A DNA stretch of 64,000 bases from Diphasiastrum complanatum (GCA_029204225.1 CM055104.1:47564451-47628450); one strand, 5' to 3'. Shown: positions 1 through 12,525, numbered from the stretch's first letter. A program made the numbers and translations. The notes: generated by a model not told the origin, from the sequence alone.

Positions 1-236
1 ATTTGTTGAAGCTCGTCCGGCATCTCATCCTCTTCAAGCATTTTCTCTATCTCCGTGAAAATTTCATCTTCAGAGACAAGAACAATTACTGGTTGATCTT
101 GGACCTCGGTATCAGCTACGTCATCAAGAATATCTTCTCTCCGTCTTGCCATGTCCCCGTTAAATTCAGTAGCAAATATATCAACTGATGAATGCTCGGC
201 TTCAATCACAAATTTTCTATACATGGACCTGGCCAT
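1..236 (-). CDS. Acidic ORF running off the left edge (partial, unrecognised)
   Basis: Reading leftward from the ATG at 236-234, 78 codons stay open to the window edge with no stop, so this is an N-terminal part or an exon. A second in-frame Met lies at 224. The predicted protein is strongly acidic (segments such as DDVADTEVQDQ and EIEKMLEEDEMPDE) with no zinc finger, signal peptide or membrane segment. A possible splice acceptor (TTTGCAG) lies just upstream on the minus strand, near 247, so the real exon may begin there. I do not recognise the family. It could be an acidic exon of a host gene or part of a transposon protein; the palindrome array begins only 60 bp upstream. Confidence 0.35.
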   Translation of the reverse strand, partial: MARSMYRKFVIEAEHSSVDIFATEFNGDMARRREDILDDVADTEVQDQPVIVLVSEDEIFTEIEKMLEEDEMPDELQQ

Positions 237-299
237 AACCATTCTGCAAATATCACATAATAGACCAAAATTGGAAGTGTGTCTAAATATTCACGGATC

Positions 300-740
300 T
301 GTTTCTTAGTTTTGAGAGCAAATTTTTGGGCCTTGGAGCACGAATACCTTGCATGCCGGCATGCAAGGTATTCTTGCTCTAGGAACGGCTGCAGGGCCAA
401 AAAATTTGCCCTGACAACGAGCTCCAAGGGCAAATTTTTTTTGCCCTTGGAGCATAAAGCCTTGCACACCGGCATGCAAAGCTTTCATGCTCCAATGGCA
501 AAAACATTTTGCCCCAGGATCGTGCTGTAGGGCAAATTTTCTAGGACCTGCAGCACGAAAAAAATTTGCCGGGCGTGCAAGCTCTGGGCAGCACCTGGAG
601 AAAAAATCTTTTGCCGCAAGATCGCCGCTGCAGGGCCAAAAATATTTTCCTTGTGGGCATGCAAGCAATGCTAGCACCTGGGGCAAAAAAAATTTTGGCC
701 TCAGGATCGCGTTGTAGGGCAAAATAATTTGCCAGATGAA
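300..740. repeat. Array of about ten A/T-cored palindromes with GC-rich linkers
   Basis: Units of the form GGGCAAA-A/T-TTTGCCC recur about every 30-60 bp, for example near 397, 430, 497, 532, 567, 597, 634, 680 and 716. Between them are GC-rich linkers resembling GATCGCGCTGCAGGG or GAGCTCCAAGGG. The ORFs read through this region on both strands are low-complexity products of the repeat and are not called as genes. The array contains the long palindrome at 336-379. Confidence 0.7.
336..379. repeat. 44-nt near-perfect palindrome
   Basis: Bases 342-373 form a perfect 32-nt inverted repeat centred on CATGC-CGGC-ATG. It extends to 336-379 with a single mismatched pair (41/74 in the local count). 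There is no loop, so it could extrude as a cruciform or give an RNA hairpin of about 20 bp. Confidence 0.85.
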
Positions 741-2600
741 CTTGTTGCCATAGCTAAAAAACATAAGCTCAACAGAAAGAAGCTGATAGAGCGAAGATAA
801 TGACTCACCTTCAAGCTAAAACATAGTATCCATGATATGCTTGGACAATATGGAGGAGCTTGATTTGTTTCCATCTGCAATCAACTACTCACTTCCAGCT
901 CTTCTATCCCAAACTTGTATCGAAACTTGCTACAATGAACATCCCCTATTTGCAATCGGCTTTGTCATTTTCAAAAACCATTTCCTTTCCATGAACCCTT
1001 TGAACTCTCTCAAAAAGTATTTGCTCTCAGAATTTCTGTTCTCTGAGATAATCTTCAGAAACGCTCTGCTCTGAGTGCTATGAGCAACTCTAGAATATCA
1101 AAACTCTGGAATGAAAGGGTGAAACATGTTTGGAGAGACCCGTGAAACGCTTTTCGAGAGACCCGTTTTTTTGAAGTTGAAGCTGTTCAAATTTGAAACC
1201 GTTGAAAGGTCTAAATTTGCACTTCTTTCAGAGGCTGTCATATGAAACGCAAATTGCAACGGTTTGCCCTTCAATCCACCTCATTGGAAGTGACCTTGAA
1301 AACACATTAGATTTAGAGTGCAAATACAACCTTTTCTACCCTAAACCCTGAAACTGTAAAAAAAAAGATTATGTGGGCTTTCTATTGACATGGGCCAAAC
1401 ACCTACCCAACAGGCTTGGAATATGACATGTACCCTGAACTTTTAGCATGATGGGCCTTTTTTGTTTCTTTTTTACCTTTCAACCGAAGCATATATTTCA
1501 AGAGTACTTTTCAAAAAAAATATATACATGTATTTTCAAACCCTACAACTACCAATACATATATTTTTATTTATATTTTACAATACGATTTCCAAGACTT
1601 GAAGCGGGGTTTGCCATTTCTTTGACACGCTTTTTTAATTTTTTGCCTTACTTTTAAAGGCAAACTAGCCCTTGGCGTGTATTGCAGCTTCGAAATACTG
1701 AATATAGATGGAAAATGCCAAAACATTTTTTGAAGGCACTCAAATTAATACAGATTCTTATTTACCGTTCTTTAATAATATCTCATTTTATTCTAACTTT
1801 CCATCAATAAATGATTGTGGGGCCTATGATCTAAATAAGAAGTACATGGCATTTACTCTTGGACGAAAATGGCCTGTTTTTTTTTAAAATTAAACTAAAT
1901 GACCATGGTTCAGAGAAGGATGTTATGAGAAGCCACATAATTTTTCTTGGTTTGTGAACCAAGAATCTAGTGGCCAACATCCACTACATTATAGATTTTG
2001 GGCAAGCATTGCAGCCCTCAAGTAGTACTCATACGTTTTGGGCAATCATATATAGCAATATTATGAGCTGCATTTTTTCTTCCAGCAAATTATTTATAAA
2101 TTTAATATTTTTCACACAATAAGGTACACCCATAGTGATGGGATCCAGTGAAATATCATATGGAAAGTTTTTTTGTAAATTAGACAACCAGTTTGACAGT
2201 CAATTGCCCCCATGCCTATGAAATACAGACTGTACAAAATCTATGTCATTGTACATAAAGCTGTGATTAAATCTACGCTATTATGAACAGCACATGTATG
2301 ATTCTTGAAATCTTGGATATATTTAGTGACCTCTGAATGGCATGCCCATGACTTTTTGTGTACAGAGTGAGCCCATAATCCATAGAGATTGATATAATAT
2401 TATTGCCAAGAGCAATGGATTGATATTGAGGTTGCCAATAGTGCTTATTGTGGGCATTGTGAGGGCTTTCTCATTGCCATATTCTGTGGAGCTTTTTCTT
2501 CTGTGATTTTGCTTATGCATTTTGCTTAGTTTTTCTTCATAGAAACACAAATTATCGTCTAGTAGAGTATTATGACAATCGATTGTGTTTTGAGACTCTG
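741..2600. other. Non-coding stretch, nothing recognised
   Basis: AT-rich sequence with short unsupported ORFs only (832-1074, 1448-1657 on plus, 2323-2550 on minus). I see no LTR termini, PBS, tRNA or conserved protein motif. It may be decayed repeat DNA. Confidence 0.5.
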
Positions 2601-2742
2601 AACTTTTCTATGAGGCAGATGAGGGTGATATAACAAAAGTTAAGGAGGAAGTAATCTCATCTTATTTCTCTCTTGGCACATCTAATTTTAGTGCTTTTCA
2701 TTCAATCACTCAGACGTCGACAAGCATTCCTATGCTGGTTCC

Positions 2743-4612
2743 ATGTGCAACAGATTGGTAGAGCATGGACTGAACACCAACATTTGCATACAAGCTAGTT
2801 TGGCCTTTAGCCCCTCAAGCAATTTTGATCTGGAACCTGTGGATGTAGTGGATTTGGTACATAACACAATTGACAATCCAAACTTGGCTACCAGTCCTAC
2901 CGATGTCATTAAAAGGTCATTTGATGTTTGTATTCATGAGACAAGTGCATTACATGTACTTGATTTGATTGGACAATTACCGATAGGCAGCAAATTAATA
3001 AAGCTTGTTGATGGAATCAACAATATGATGTTTGTGAAGGAGCTTCCTGTCAAGTATGATGGTGATACTATTTTTGAGCTACCAAATGTTTCTAAGAAAA
3101 GTAGTTCAATGACTGGTATGGAACATAGCAAAGATGGTCACCCATGGATGTGCTACATGACAACATCCATTTCTAATTTTGTAGGAGATGTTTGAATGTC
3201 GCATTGTGGAGGTTATTTTATATTCAACAATGAAATGTGTGGCAGTTTATAGGATTTCGGTCATGCTGATACCACACAACGGAGAGGAAGGTTGTCTATG
3301 CATTGACCAATGGAAACTCTTGAGAAGATTCATGGAGGATTTTGTTGCTACCATTGTAGTCTTAGACCGACATGTGTTGGAACTTGTAATGCAAAAATAT
3401 ATTATGTTATACCAAGTGATGTTAGATACACAAGACTGGCCATTCATCTAGGGACACATTGTCATGATGTGGCTGAAGGAGAATCTATTCAGGCAAGCAA
3501 TATTGTAAGAAAGCTTGTTAAAGATCAAGTGGAAAAATTGCCCAGTGTTGGCCAAAAGAAAATCGAGAGAGAGGTGGCTAAAGAATTGATCGTGAACAAC
3601 TTGCTACCAGGCAATGAATCTGAGATAGAGATGTTAAGCACGGAGAAATCTGCAACCATACTTGAACAATTACAGCCTTTAACCAATCAAAGAAGGTTAA
3701 TATGTTTTTTTCTAAAGATTTGGGTGTGTTGTGTTTTTTTTTACAAAAATTTCATGCACATGCTTTATTGCCGATTATGTCGTGCTCTTGAACAACTATT
3801 TATGTTTGAATTTGTAGGTTGAGAAAATGGATAGATGAATTTAGAACAAACTACCAGTCGCAGTCGACTCAATATTAAAACTTAAAGAGAAATGCCAATA
3901 TGATTACTTTCAAGGATCCTTGTTCCTTGGACAAGTTTTTGATACAGAGAATGAGAGATGCTTTATTTTCAAAATGTCCACTACTGGACCAGCTTCACGT
4001 GTTGAAATTTGTGAAATGGATGCAAAAGGGTGGCGAGTTGGAACTATTTAGGGTGTGCTTTGATCATGTCAAAAGAGTATGTGGTTGGACTACAATGGCT
4101 GCCCATGTTTAGACCCCGTGTATTTTTTCAAGATTCATCACCCTATGTAATCATAGAATTTATTTGGTCCTTGATTCCGCTCTGACAAAACATTCTTGTC
4201 TCTACAGTATACAAAATTTGTAGACAATTGCAGTTTGTGAGATGAAGGTTGAGGACACAAGAGCATAGGTGAAGTTTTGGGAGATGCTCAATGGTGTGAT
4301 GCAAAAACATAGGTTGGATATGGTGCAATTCCTAGGATTTATGGCAGATGAGGTTGGAGCATATCGGACAACTGTTAGGAGAATATATGGCATTAGAGAT
4401 AGTGTGAGCATGGAGGGACGTGAGATACCATGTCTTTTCCATTTCAATAATGGTTTGAAAAAACAGACAGACCAGTGCATCATACAAGAAATGTGAAGTA
4501 AACACATGTCATTATGTGAGGATTGGAGACTGGCAACATACATGATTGAAGCCAATGCAAAATATAATATAGTACAGGTCGTTTGGAGATCAGGTGCTGC
4601 ATACACCAATCA
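2743..4612 (+). pseudogene. Decayed MULE-type transposase-like gene with a zinc-finger N-terminus
   Basis: Conceptual translation across several frames gives a conserved order. First comes a leader ending in KDGHPWMCYMTTSISN (2743-3180), then a CGGYF...C zinc-binding segment (about 3200-3250), a CCYHC...C cluster (3346-3390), and a HLGTHCHDV motif near 3448. A candidate 122-nt intron (3696-3817, GT...TTTGTAG) falls within an AAG/G codon junction and restores the frame into LRKWIDEF. Transposase-core-like text follows, including CGWTTMAAHVYDP-like residues (4080), MADEVGAYRTTVRRIYG (4335) and KHMSLCEDWRLAT (4500). Several stops and at least three frameshifts break it. I recall this arrangement from MULE-related proteins of seed-free plants; the exact family is an inference. 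Confidence 0.55.
3696..3817 (+). other. Candidate intron in the MULE-like pseudogene
   Basis: Bounded by GT (after AGAAG) and TTTGTAG. Removing it joins Gln-Arg-Arg to Leu-Arg-Lys-Trp-Ile-Asp-Glu-Phe in one frame. The interior is T-rich, as expected of a plant intron. Its presence argues that the copy moved as DNA and was not retroposed. Confidence 0.5.
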
Positions 4613-4619
4613 AAGTTTG

Positions 4620-5359
4620 AAACAAGTTCATTTCTATCCTATATCTTGGTTGAGTCACCAATATACAAAAATCATCCACTAGTATGAATAACGATACCAA
4701 TCTGATCTCTTGCATACAATTCACCATAGGATTTAACCAAAAATGAAATCATTTTTTTACTTTTGATTAGTTCCTATCAATTACAAATTTTTCAATAAAA
4801 TTAGATTGTCTTCTCTTTTTATTGACTGGTTTGGCATTACTCCATTAATATTGACAAAAAATATCCAAACTCATAATATGAAATTACATGAATGAAAATT
4901 CTACCAATAGGATTTCAGTAACTCTTAAATTGTATCCAAACAAGATTTCGCTGTTTGAATAAAGAGTTCTGTCACCACTCATTCTATCTGGCCATTTCAT
5001 ATGTTTGACAATGTTAATTCAATTTTTGACGAATATCTTGCACAAACGTTCACTTGACCCATTTCTAATGATCAGTATCCATTAGAATTATATCAAACAA
5101 GTAACCAATTTCAAATTTTAACCAAAATTTGAAATTCAACAAAAAAGAATTCAATTTCAACTTTCAATTTGGGAGTACTGTAACTCCAAAAGTTTACATA
5201 ACATACAGTAAAAACTATCGACAAATTCATTGCAGTTCTTTCTGTCAATTTTAAATTATCTTTAACTGAGAAATAATTTAGCCTTAGTGAAAACACTGTG
5301 ACTATCACTAACTAAAATTCTCAATTTAGTCAATTCACTAATCTAAACTGATTTCATAG
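4620..5359. other. AT-rich non-coding stretch
   Basis: Very AT-rich with many AAAATTTGA-type runs. No coding similarity, LTR boundary or RNA gene seen. Confidence 0.5.
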
Positions 5360-7010
5360 ATAACGAAAAAATGACCAAAATTTGATTTTTTTAGAAAAAA
5401 TCAAATTTTCATTCATTTTACGTAATTCACACAAAACTGCCAAAATTTCAAGCGACCATAATTTTGACTAAAGTGCACCAAATTAGGCGTTGTTAAGCAC
5501 ATTACAGAGGGAGACCAAATGACCAAGATGCTTATCACATCAGCCTGCCACCTAGGCTTCACATGTGTGAGAGCAGAGTAGTCCAAATTCTGTAGTAGGG
5601 CGTATTTCTACAAGGCCAAATCTGACAAAATCTTGCAAACACCTCCCCAAGATCAAAAGTGATGCTACCAACATTAAACGGTCTATTAGACTTCCGAGAA
5701 GCATTCATACTAGTCCTATGAATCAGTATAGGCTGAGAACGAAGATTTCTTGGTTTGTAAAAGTCAAAATAGCGATGGAGATGAAGCATAAGCCACCGGC
5801 CATCAATTTACAAGTTTGATAGCTTGCTGGGAAGGTTAAAAAGAATGCTAATCATGCTATAAAAATTTCCAGCATGATCTCGTTATGGATTGGGAGCAAT
5901 CCATCCCCCCAAAACCACAAAAATAAGCTATTTTTGGGTCTTTTTTTACTTTCTACAAGCCGAATTCATGGAATTCTTGGCTCTATCTTCATGGAGAGCT
6001 TAAAAATACTTTGGTTCAACTCTTTACAAGCTCTACATGGTGCTTTACAGCCATCTACTATCCAACTTTCTGAAAAATCAAGCAAAACTGGTAATTTTCG
6101 GCTATTTTCCGGTTTTCTCTTCACTATAAAGTGGAAATTCATGACATGCAACTGTTTCACTAGCACATGCAAACCAATTTACAGAATTATAGGCATCTAA
6201 TTGATCTGATCTTGCTGGATTTGTGTTCTTACTATCAATTCTGAGTCAAAAAACATGAAAAAACAAGCAATTTTGACCAAAACATAGCCTAGAATCGTAA
6301 ATCATGAAAAGATCCAGCATGCATCATTAATTTCATCATTAATGATCCCTAAAATGAGAGTAAACTTGCTGGAAAATTCAGATCTACATAAGATTTGAGC
6401 TACACAAGAAAAAGCTCCAAAAAATACTAAAAATCTCGAGAGTAATGGATCTTAGCAACATGCAAATGGAAACTGGGATAGTACACCCACTTGCAACCTT
6501 GCTATCCACCTAGAAGAGAATTCCAATTGATCCACACCAAAATTTTGACAAAAAGTAGCACTTTTCCAAGTTCTCCCATCTTTGTAAGCCTTGCTCTGAT
6601 ACCACTATAAGAGAAGCTCCTCAAGAGCCTACTTACAAGACAAACATAATGGAAAACACACTATGGAGAAACCACCCAACCAAGTAGAAGCAACCAATCA
6701 AACTCTAGAAGCTTCATCTCCCAAGCCAAGGAATAGAAATCATGAAACCAGAGTGAGAGCCTATCAATGAATCAACGTAGTAGGGCGAGTTTGGCCTCCT
6801 TATATAGAGCCTAGAGCCACCTGTGCACTTAGTCATGCAAGGTCCCAACTACCCTATACATAGATTCATCTAGAACAGAGTCTATATGCATGGATCCTCT
6901 GTTCATAGAATTGCTATTGATAACTCTACACATGCACATACGGTCCCAAACCTTGTACTAACTCCATTTAGTGTGTTCTGGGCCTCACAAGGATATTAGT
7001 TGCTTTCAGG
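5360..7010 (-). mobile_element. Copia-type LTR plus leader fragment
   Basis: The minus strand shows a PBS TGGTATCAGAGC at 6604-6593, complementary to the 3' end of initiator tRNA-Met and typical of plant copia elements. To its right (upstream on minus) lies LTR-like sequence with a TATA box CTATATAAGG at about 6807-6798. To its left is a long AT-rich leader without ORFs. The LTR 3' end next to the PBS reads CTTATAG rather than the usual ...CA, so it is eroded or atypical. No gag-pol follows, so the element is truncated. The outer boundaries are approximate; the right side is close to the GA tract. Confidence 0.5.
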
Positions 7011-7113
7011 TCACGTCCAGTATGACCTGGCATAACGAACAGCTTGTTTCACTAGAGTACCATGTATCCAAGACTAGGTCCAGTATATTGAATCCTATGT
7101 ACTGTGCATGGAC

Positions 7114-7275
<162 letters not shown>

Positions 7276-7660
7276 TGTGAGGGATTGTTTGCTACCATTG
7301 GTCATGTGTAATTTTCTATGTTTTATGGTAACATGTGATTTTTTTTTATCATGACGTGTAATTTTCTCCTTTCAATAAACTTGTAAACAATTGTAGGATG
7401 GCCTTCTAAACACCAATATCTTCAAGTACTCTATGGTTTCCACTTTCAACATTGAAGGGGTTAACATCTTGGAAGTTGCCAAGACAAACACTCCGTTTAG
7501 GTTCAAACTTTGATTTTAGGGGTTAATATCTTGGAAGTTGCCAACACACACTCCACAAAAGGCAAGTAACTGTGAACCTTGCAAGCCCCTAGTATCTTAA
7601 TACCAATGATATAATTGACAGCCCATCACCATTAGATTTTGTTCAATTTTACTATGTTTT

Positions 7661-8207
7661 CATGAATAACAAATCGTGGTTGTCCAATAGAGCTTGTCAG
7701 TGATCGAGGTTCTCACTTTCTTAATGAAGTAATCAACAGTAAACTGACTCAGTATTTCATTATACACCAAAAGAGCACCTTGTACTACCTAGATGCAATG
7801 GATTAGCTGAATCTATGAATAAAACGATTTGTGAAAAAAAAAAATTCTTAACCAAGATAGTAGAAACCAGTCGATCAGACTAGGAAACGAAGTTATTCTC
7901 TGCTATATGGCCTATCGCACCACGTCAAAGCAAGCCACGGATTGGAAAACCTCATTTGAGCTGGTATATGGCAAGAAGTTGTTATGCCAGTTGAATTTTT
8001 AATTCCTTCCCTACGCGTCACTTTAGCTTATGCCACTGACTTGTGTGATGATAATGCTTATCAACACCAAGTTCAGAATCGACTAAGTTACATTGACAAA
8101 ACTGTGTGAAACACGAAATATATCCTACCATGCACAATTAGTTCACAAATAACGACAGAAGGCTTGGCATTATCGTCATATCCGGACTAAGGATATTCAA
8201 GACCGAG
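7661..8207 (+). pseudogene. Ty3/gypsy integrase C-terminal remnant
   Basis: Frames around 7681 read ELVSDRGSHFLNEVI (integrase core, second catalytic Asp region). Near 7800 a CNGLAESMNKTI-like segment follows, then AYRTTSKQAT...FELVYGKK (7912-7990), which is the usual gypsy sequence after the catalytic Glu. Further on, weak similarity to the C-terminal domain continues with stops. At least two stops and a frameshift break it. Copia-1 begins right after it at 8213. Confidence 0.65.
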
Positions 8208-8212
8208 TTAAT

Positions 8213-9014
8213 TGTGAAAAATGTAGAAATTATGCTTGGTCAAGGCCAAATTCATGTATATAGGATGATTACGCATGTGTGGAGCCTTTTCCCACGTGTG
8301 AAATTAGTGTACTTGTCATGTACCATAATCATATAGGTTGTACATATGATTTAAATCAAGTTCTAGTGGCTAAAACGGCCAAAAACTAGTTTTCTAGTCA
8401 TATGACACATGGCATCAATCTATTGATTGCATGAGCAACATCCTTAGGTTAGGTGTCACATCCCATATGTAGAGGACTGCTCACATGTGTGGAATAAGTT
8501 GAAATAGACGAATTTTGACTTCTAGAAGGTTTCCAAGTAGATCTCCATACAGTAGGAAAATGGACCAAAAGTGCACAAAATACAAAGTTTGATCCAAGTG
8601 TCAATTTTGCATGATGATTCACCATATGACAAAGCATCCTCACACGTGTGAGATCTGATGCATGATTAGTACCACAAACTCCAAGAAGTGTATATATAGA
8701 GGCATATTTGGCCATGATCAATATGAAACATCAATCTTGATTTTGGAAGCAATTTTGTGTCAATCTCTCCATTTGTCTTCATTTGTTTTGAATGATTTGA
8801 GGTTCTATCATACTGTACTTTGTTTTCAGGTTGGAATCCGTACTCCGACAGGTTTTCACACGTGTGAAACCAACAAGTACATTTATCTTCATTAATGATT
8901 GTTCTTGCTAGATTTTCATGCCTAGAATTGATCTAGATTGATCTAAATCTTGTGTAGATTGATAGATCAATAATTTGAGGACCCATTCTTGGTCCTATTT
9001 TGCAGATTTCCACA
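8213..9014 (+). repeat. Copia-1 5' LTR
   Basis: 802 bp, starts TGTGAAAAATG and ends TTCCACA directly before the PBS. TATA box TATATATAGA at 8691-8700. It carries perfect CACGTG palindromes at 8639-8652 (U3) and 8854-8869 (downstream of the TATA). The 3' part (from about 8463) aligns along 11954-12525. Confidence 0.75.
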
Positions 9015-9028
9015 TGGTATCAGAGCCA
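9015..9028 (+). other. Copia-1 primer-binding site
   Basis: TGGTATCAGAGCC abuts the LTR end and is complementary to the 3' end of plant initiator tRNA-Met, the standard primer of plant copia elements. Confidence 0.85.
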
Positions 9029-9621
9029 GACTCAAGAGGATTTATTGATATTGATGGAATTGATCCAAAACTAAGCCCAAATTAGCAAGTTTTTGGAAAC
9101 TAGCTAATTTTTGTGTAGCGAGTTGGATATGATAGGTATACTCAAAAATTTTGGACCAGAACTTGTTGCGGGCTGTAGGAATACTTTTCACACGTGTGAG
9201 TCCGTACAGGTCTGGTTTTGGTTAAGAAAATTTAAAATTTTGTATAATTTGACTTACACACCCAAATTGAGAGATTTTTAATGCAAAATCAAGCTTTTTC
9301 TATAGAGATTCTATTCCTATGATTTGTTCTTGGATTAGATTAGCCAAAAAAAATATTAAAATTGAAGCTTGAATTTAGTTTCTTTGATTTTTTGAGTGCA
9401 TGTTGAAGTTGAGAGAGATATTGCCAAAAATCATAGATTAAGAAGTGATTTTGCAAGATTGAGACTAGAATCTAAATTTTCATCATTCTAGATTGGTTCA
9501 TGAGTGATAGGATTGGGTCTATAAGCTCTCAAATTCCTAGAAGACTTTAGGTTCAGATCTCTTAGAGAAACCATAAGAGTTTCTAGTGCTTTTTCACATT
9601 CAAAAATGGCATCAATGATTT

Positions 9622-12001
9622 TTGCTTGAAGTTAGTGAAAGGCTCACATCCACTAATTATGCTAATTGGATAGTTCGAATGGAGTCTTTACTTGTACTTC
9701 ATGATGTTTATGACATACTACTTGAGGTGGAAGTAGAACCTCAAGGAAGAGTTGAATTGGTAAATTACAAAAAGAGATGTAGAGTTGCATTACATTGCAT
9801 AAAAATGAATGTAAGTAATGAACTTTTGAAGGAAATCTCATGTTGTACCACATCCAAAGAGGTCTGGGATTCATTAAAAGCAATTTATGGATCAAAGAAT
9901 ACCTCAAGTATACTCATGCTTAGGAAACAAATTCTTCAAAGCATGAAAGGAAGTAGTGAAAGTGCCCAAAATTATGTCTTTAGGATCAAGTCTTTGAATA
10001 AGGAGTTGTCTTCTATAGATGATAAAATAAAGATGATGAGTTAGTTCAAATCATTTTGAATGGATTAGGAGATGATTATTCTAATCTTGTTCAAACCTTT
10101 GTTATTCAATATTCACTTCTTAGTATTGAAAAACTTCAAAGTGTGCTTGTAAGTGAGGAGAGTAGAATGCTTCATATCAAAAGTAGGATGAGTTCCTTAT
10201 CTTTGAATGATGGTGATGAACTTTTTCTTGAAAGGCAAGAAAAAAAAGTTTTTATCCAAAAAGACTCAAGACATGGAGATGGAGAGCAAGGATGGAGCAT
10301 CAAGTTCCAAAGGCAAGAGCAAGAAGGACAAGAATAAGCTAAAGTGTTTCTTTTGTGGAAAAAGAGGACATTTTGCATCCGAGTGCTACAAGAAGAAGAA
10401 TGCCCAAGAGAAGGACAATCAAGGCAATCTTGTGCTTGAGGAGGAGGAGGAAGAGTGCAAACATTTAATCAAGACACTTGGTGGATTGATAGTGAGGCAA
10501 GCTCCCACATGACTCACCAAAAAGACTACTTTTCTAATCCACTTTCTGATTTATCTTCACTGCAAGTGATCAAGAATGTGAGATTGTAGGTGTTGGATCC
10601 ATTCCTTTATGTCTAGGATCATCTAAAAAAGTAGATCTAGACAATGTTCTTTCAAGAACTTGTTGAGTGTAGGACAACTTATGGATAGTGGATTAGATGT
10701 ACATTTCAAGCATGGAGCATGTTCTATCTTGAAAGGTGAAAAATGTGTTGCTAGTGGTTTAAAGTAAGGGAGCTTATTCAAATTGGATGCTAATGTGATG
10801 GTTGGAAGTGTGAACATGGCAAGGGAGGAGCTCACTCAAGTGGAATTATGGCACAAAAGGTTAGGCCATCCTAACTACAAAGCTATGGAGACCATGGTGA
10901 CAAAGGAGCTAGCAAGTGAACTTCCTAAAATCATATCCAAGTGTGGCAAGCTTTGTGAAGCTTGTGGACTCTCCAAATCTCATAAGCTACCTTTCAAGAG
11001 ATCTTTGACAAGATCTAACTCTCCTCTTGACCTTATACACTTGGATGTTCATTCATTTTCACATGAATCTAATGGTGGAGCTCTTATGTATGTCACTTTT
11101 ATTGGTGATAGATCAAGACACTCTTGGGTTTATCTCTTGTCTAAGAAAAGTGAAATTTTTGAGTCCCTTGTAAAGTTCAAACTCTTGTGGAAAAACAACT
11201 TAATACTAGCTTGAAAGTATTAAGAGGTGATAATGGAGAGGAGTACATCTTCAATAGGATGAAAGAGTTTTGTGAAACTAATGGCATTAGAAGAGAGTTT
11301 ACTTGCACATATACTCCACAACAAAATGGAGTAGCTGAGAGAAAGAATAGGACACTATGTGAGTGTGCCAAAGCTTTGAGATTAGATGCATCCCTTCCTA
11401 TTTCATTTTGGGGAGAAGCTATTTTATGTGCAAACTTTATATGCAATAGAATGACTAATAGTGCCATTAAAGGACTTACACCTTATGAAGTATTGTATGG
11501 CAAAAAGCCAAATCTTAGTGATTTGAAAGTTTTTGGATGTACTTGTTATGTACATATTCCTTTAGAAACAAGGAAAAAGGAAGATGCCACTTCATTCAAA
11601 GGCATCTTTGTTGGTTATAGTGAAAAGAGTAAAGCCTATAGGATATTTGATCATATTACCAAGAAAGTTGTTGTAAGTAGAGATGTACTTTTTGATGAAT
11701 CTCTCCAAGCCAAGGAAAGGTGACTTCCAACAAGACTCAACTTGTCAAAGATCATGCTATGGCCGAGGAGGAGCTTCATGAAGATGAAGACCAAGTGGAA
11801 CTTAATCAAAGTCCAAGGGTGCCAAGAAGATCAACAAGGACAAGGATTGAGCCATCAAGGCTCACTTGTAGTGACAAAGGGGAGCAAAGGAAACATTCTC
11901 AACTACTCAACTCTTATACTTTCTTGACTACTATCCTTGAAGAACCAACTAGTTTCCCATGTGTAGAGGACTGCTCACACGTGTGTAAAAAGCTGAAGTA
12001 G
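9622..12001 (+). pseudogene. Copia-1 gag-pol remnant (Gag, zinc knuckle, protease, integrase)
   Basis: Domains in order. Gag (9622-10200, SERLTSTNYANWIVRMESL) has a frameshift near 10040. A CCHC knuckle CFFCGKRGHFASEC lies at 10347-10388. A decayed protease segment around 10480-10510 has WIDSEASSHMT where DSGA is expected, so the Gly is replaced by Glu. The GAG-pre-integrase motif LWHKRLGHPNYKAM is at about 10845. The integrase core (11030-11723) contains LRGDNGEEY and TPQQNGVAERKNRT. The part just before RT ends at LTTILEEPTSF, after which the frame runs into LTR sequence. Reverse transcriptase and RNase H are missing. Multiple frameshifts make it non-functional. Confidence 0.85.
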
Positions 12002-12525
12002 GCAAATTTTGACTTCTAGAATGTTTCCAAGTAGACCTCCATATAGTAGGAAAATGGACCAAAAGTGCTCAAAATAGAAAGTTTGATCCAAGTGTCAATT
12101 TTGCATGATGATTCACCATATGACAAAGCATCCTCACACATGTGAGATCTGATGCATGATCAGTACCTCGGTATATATAGAGGCATATTTGGCCATGATC
12201 AATATGAAACATCAATCTTGATTTTGGAAGCAATTTTGTGTCAATCTCTCCATTTGTCTTCATTTGTTTTGAATGATTTGAGGTTCTATCATCGTGTACT
12301 TTGTTTTCAGGTTGGAGTCCGTACTATGACAGGTTTTCACACGTGTGAAACCAGCAAGTACATTTATCTTCATTAATGATTGTTCTTGTTGGATTTTCAT
12401 GCCTAAAATTGATCTAGATTGATCTAAATCTTGTGTAGATTGATAGATCAATTGTATCTAACATCCAATCCCTCTTGTGGATCATTTAAGAATCCATTCT
12501 TGGTCCTATTTTGTAGATTTTCAAA
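11954..12525 (+). repeat. Copia-1 truncated 3' LTR
   Basis: Aligns to 5' LTR positions from about 8463 to its end. It retains the TATA (about 12172-12180) and the 16-nt CACGTG palindrome at 12335-12350. The terminal ACA is mutated to AAA. Confidence 0.75.

Larger units (their letters stand above)
8213..12525 (+). mobile_element. Copia-1, internally deleted Ty1/copia element
   Basis: 5' LTR 8213-9014 (TGTGAAAA...CCACA), PBS from 9015, gag-pol remnants 9622-12001, and a truncated 3' LTR 11954-12525. Target-site copies TTAAT (8208-8212) and CTAAT (12526-12530) differ at one base. The sequence jumps from the segment before reverse transcriptase (about 11950) directly into the 3' LTR at the point matching 5' LTR position about 8463. 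This deletes RT, RNase H, the PPT and about 250 bp of LTR. LTR divergence is clearly visible and the 3' LTR has an extra stretch of about 30 bp near 12450, so the insertion is old. Confidence 0.75.

Noticed and set aside
206-764. Overlapping ORFs on both strands in the palindrome array
   Set aside because: Repetitive CRANFL/KKFA-type text mirrors the DNA repeat; mirrored on both strands with no independent coding signal.
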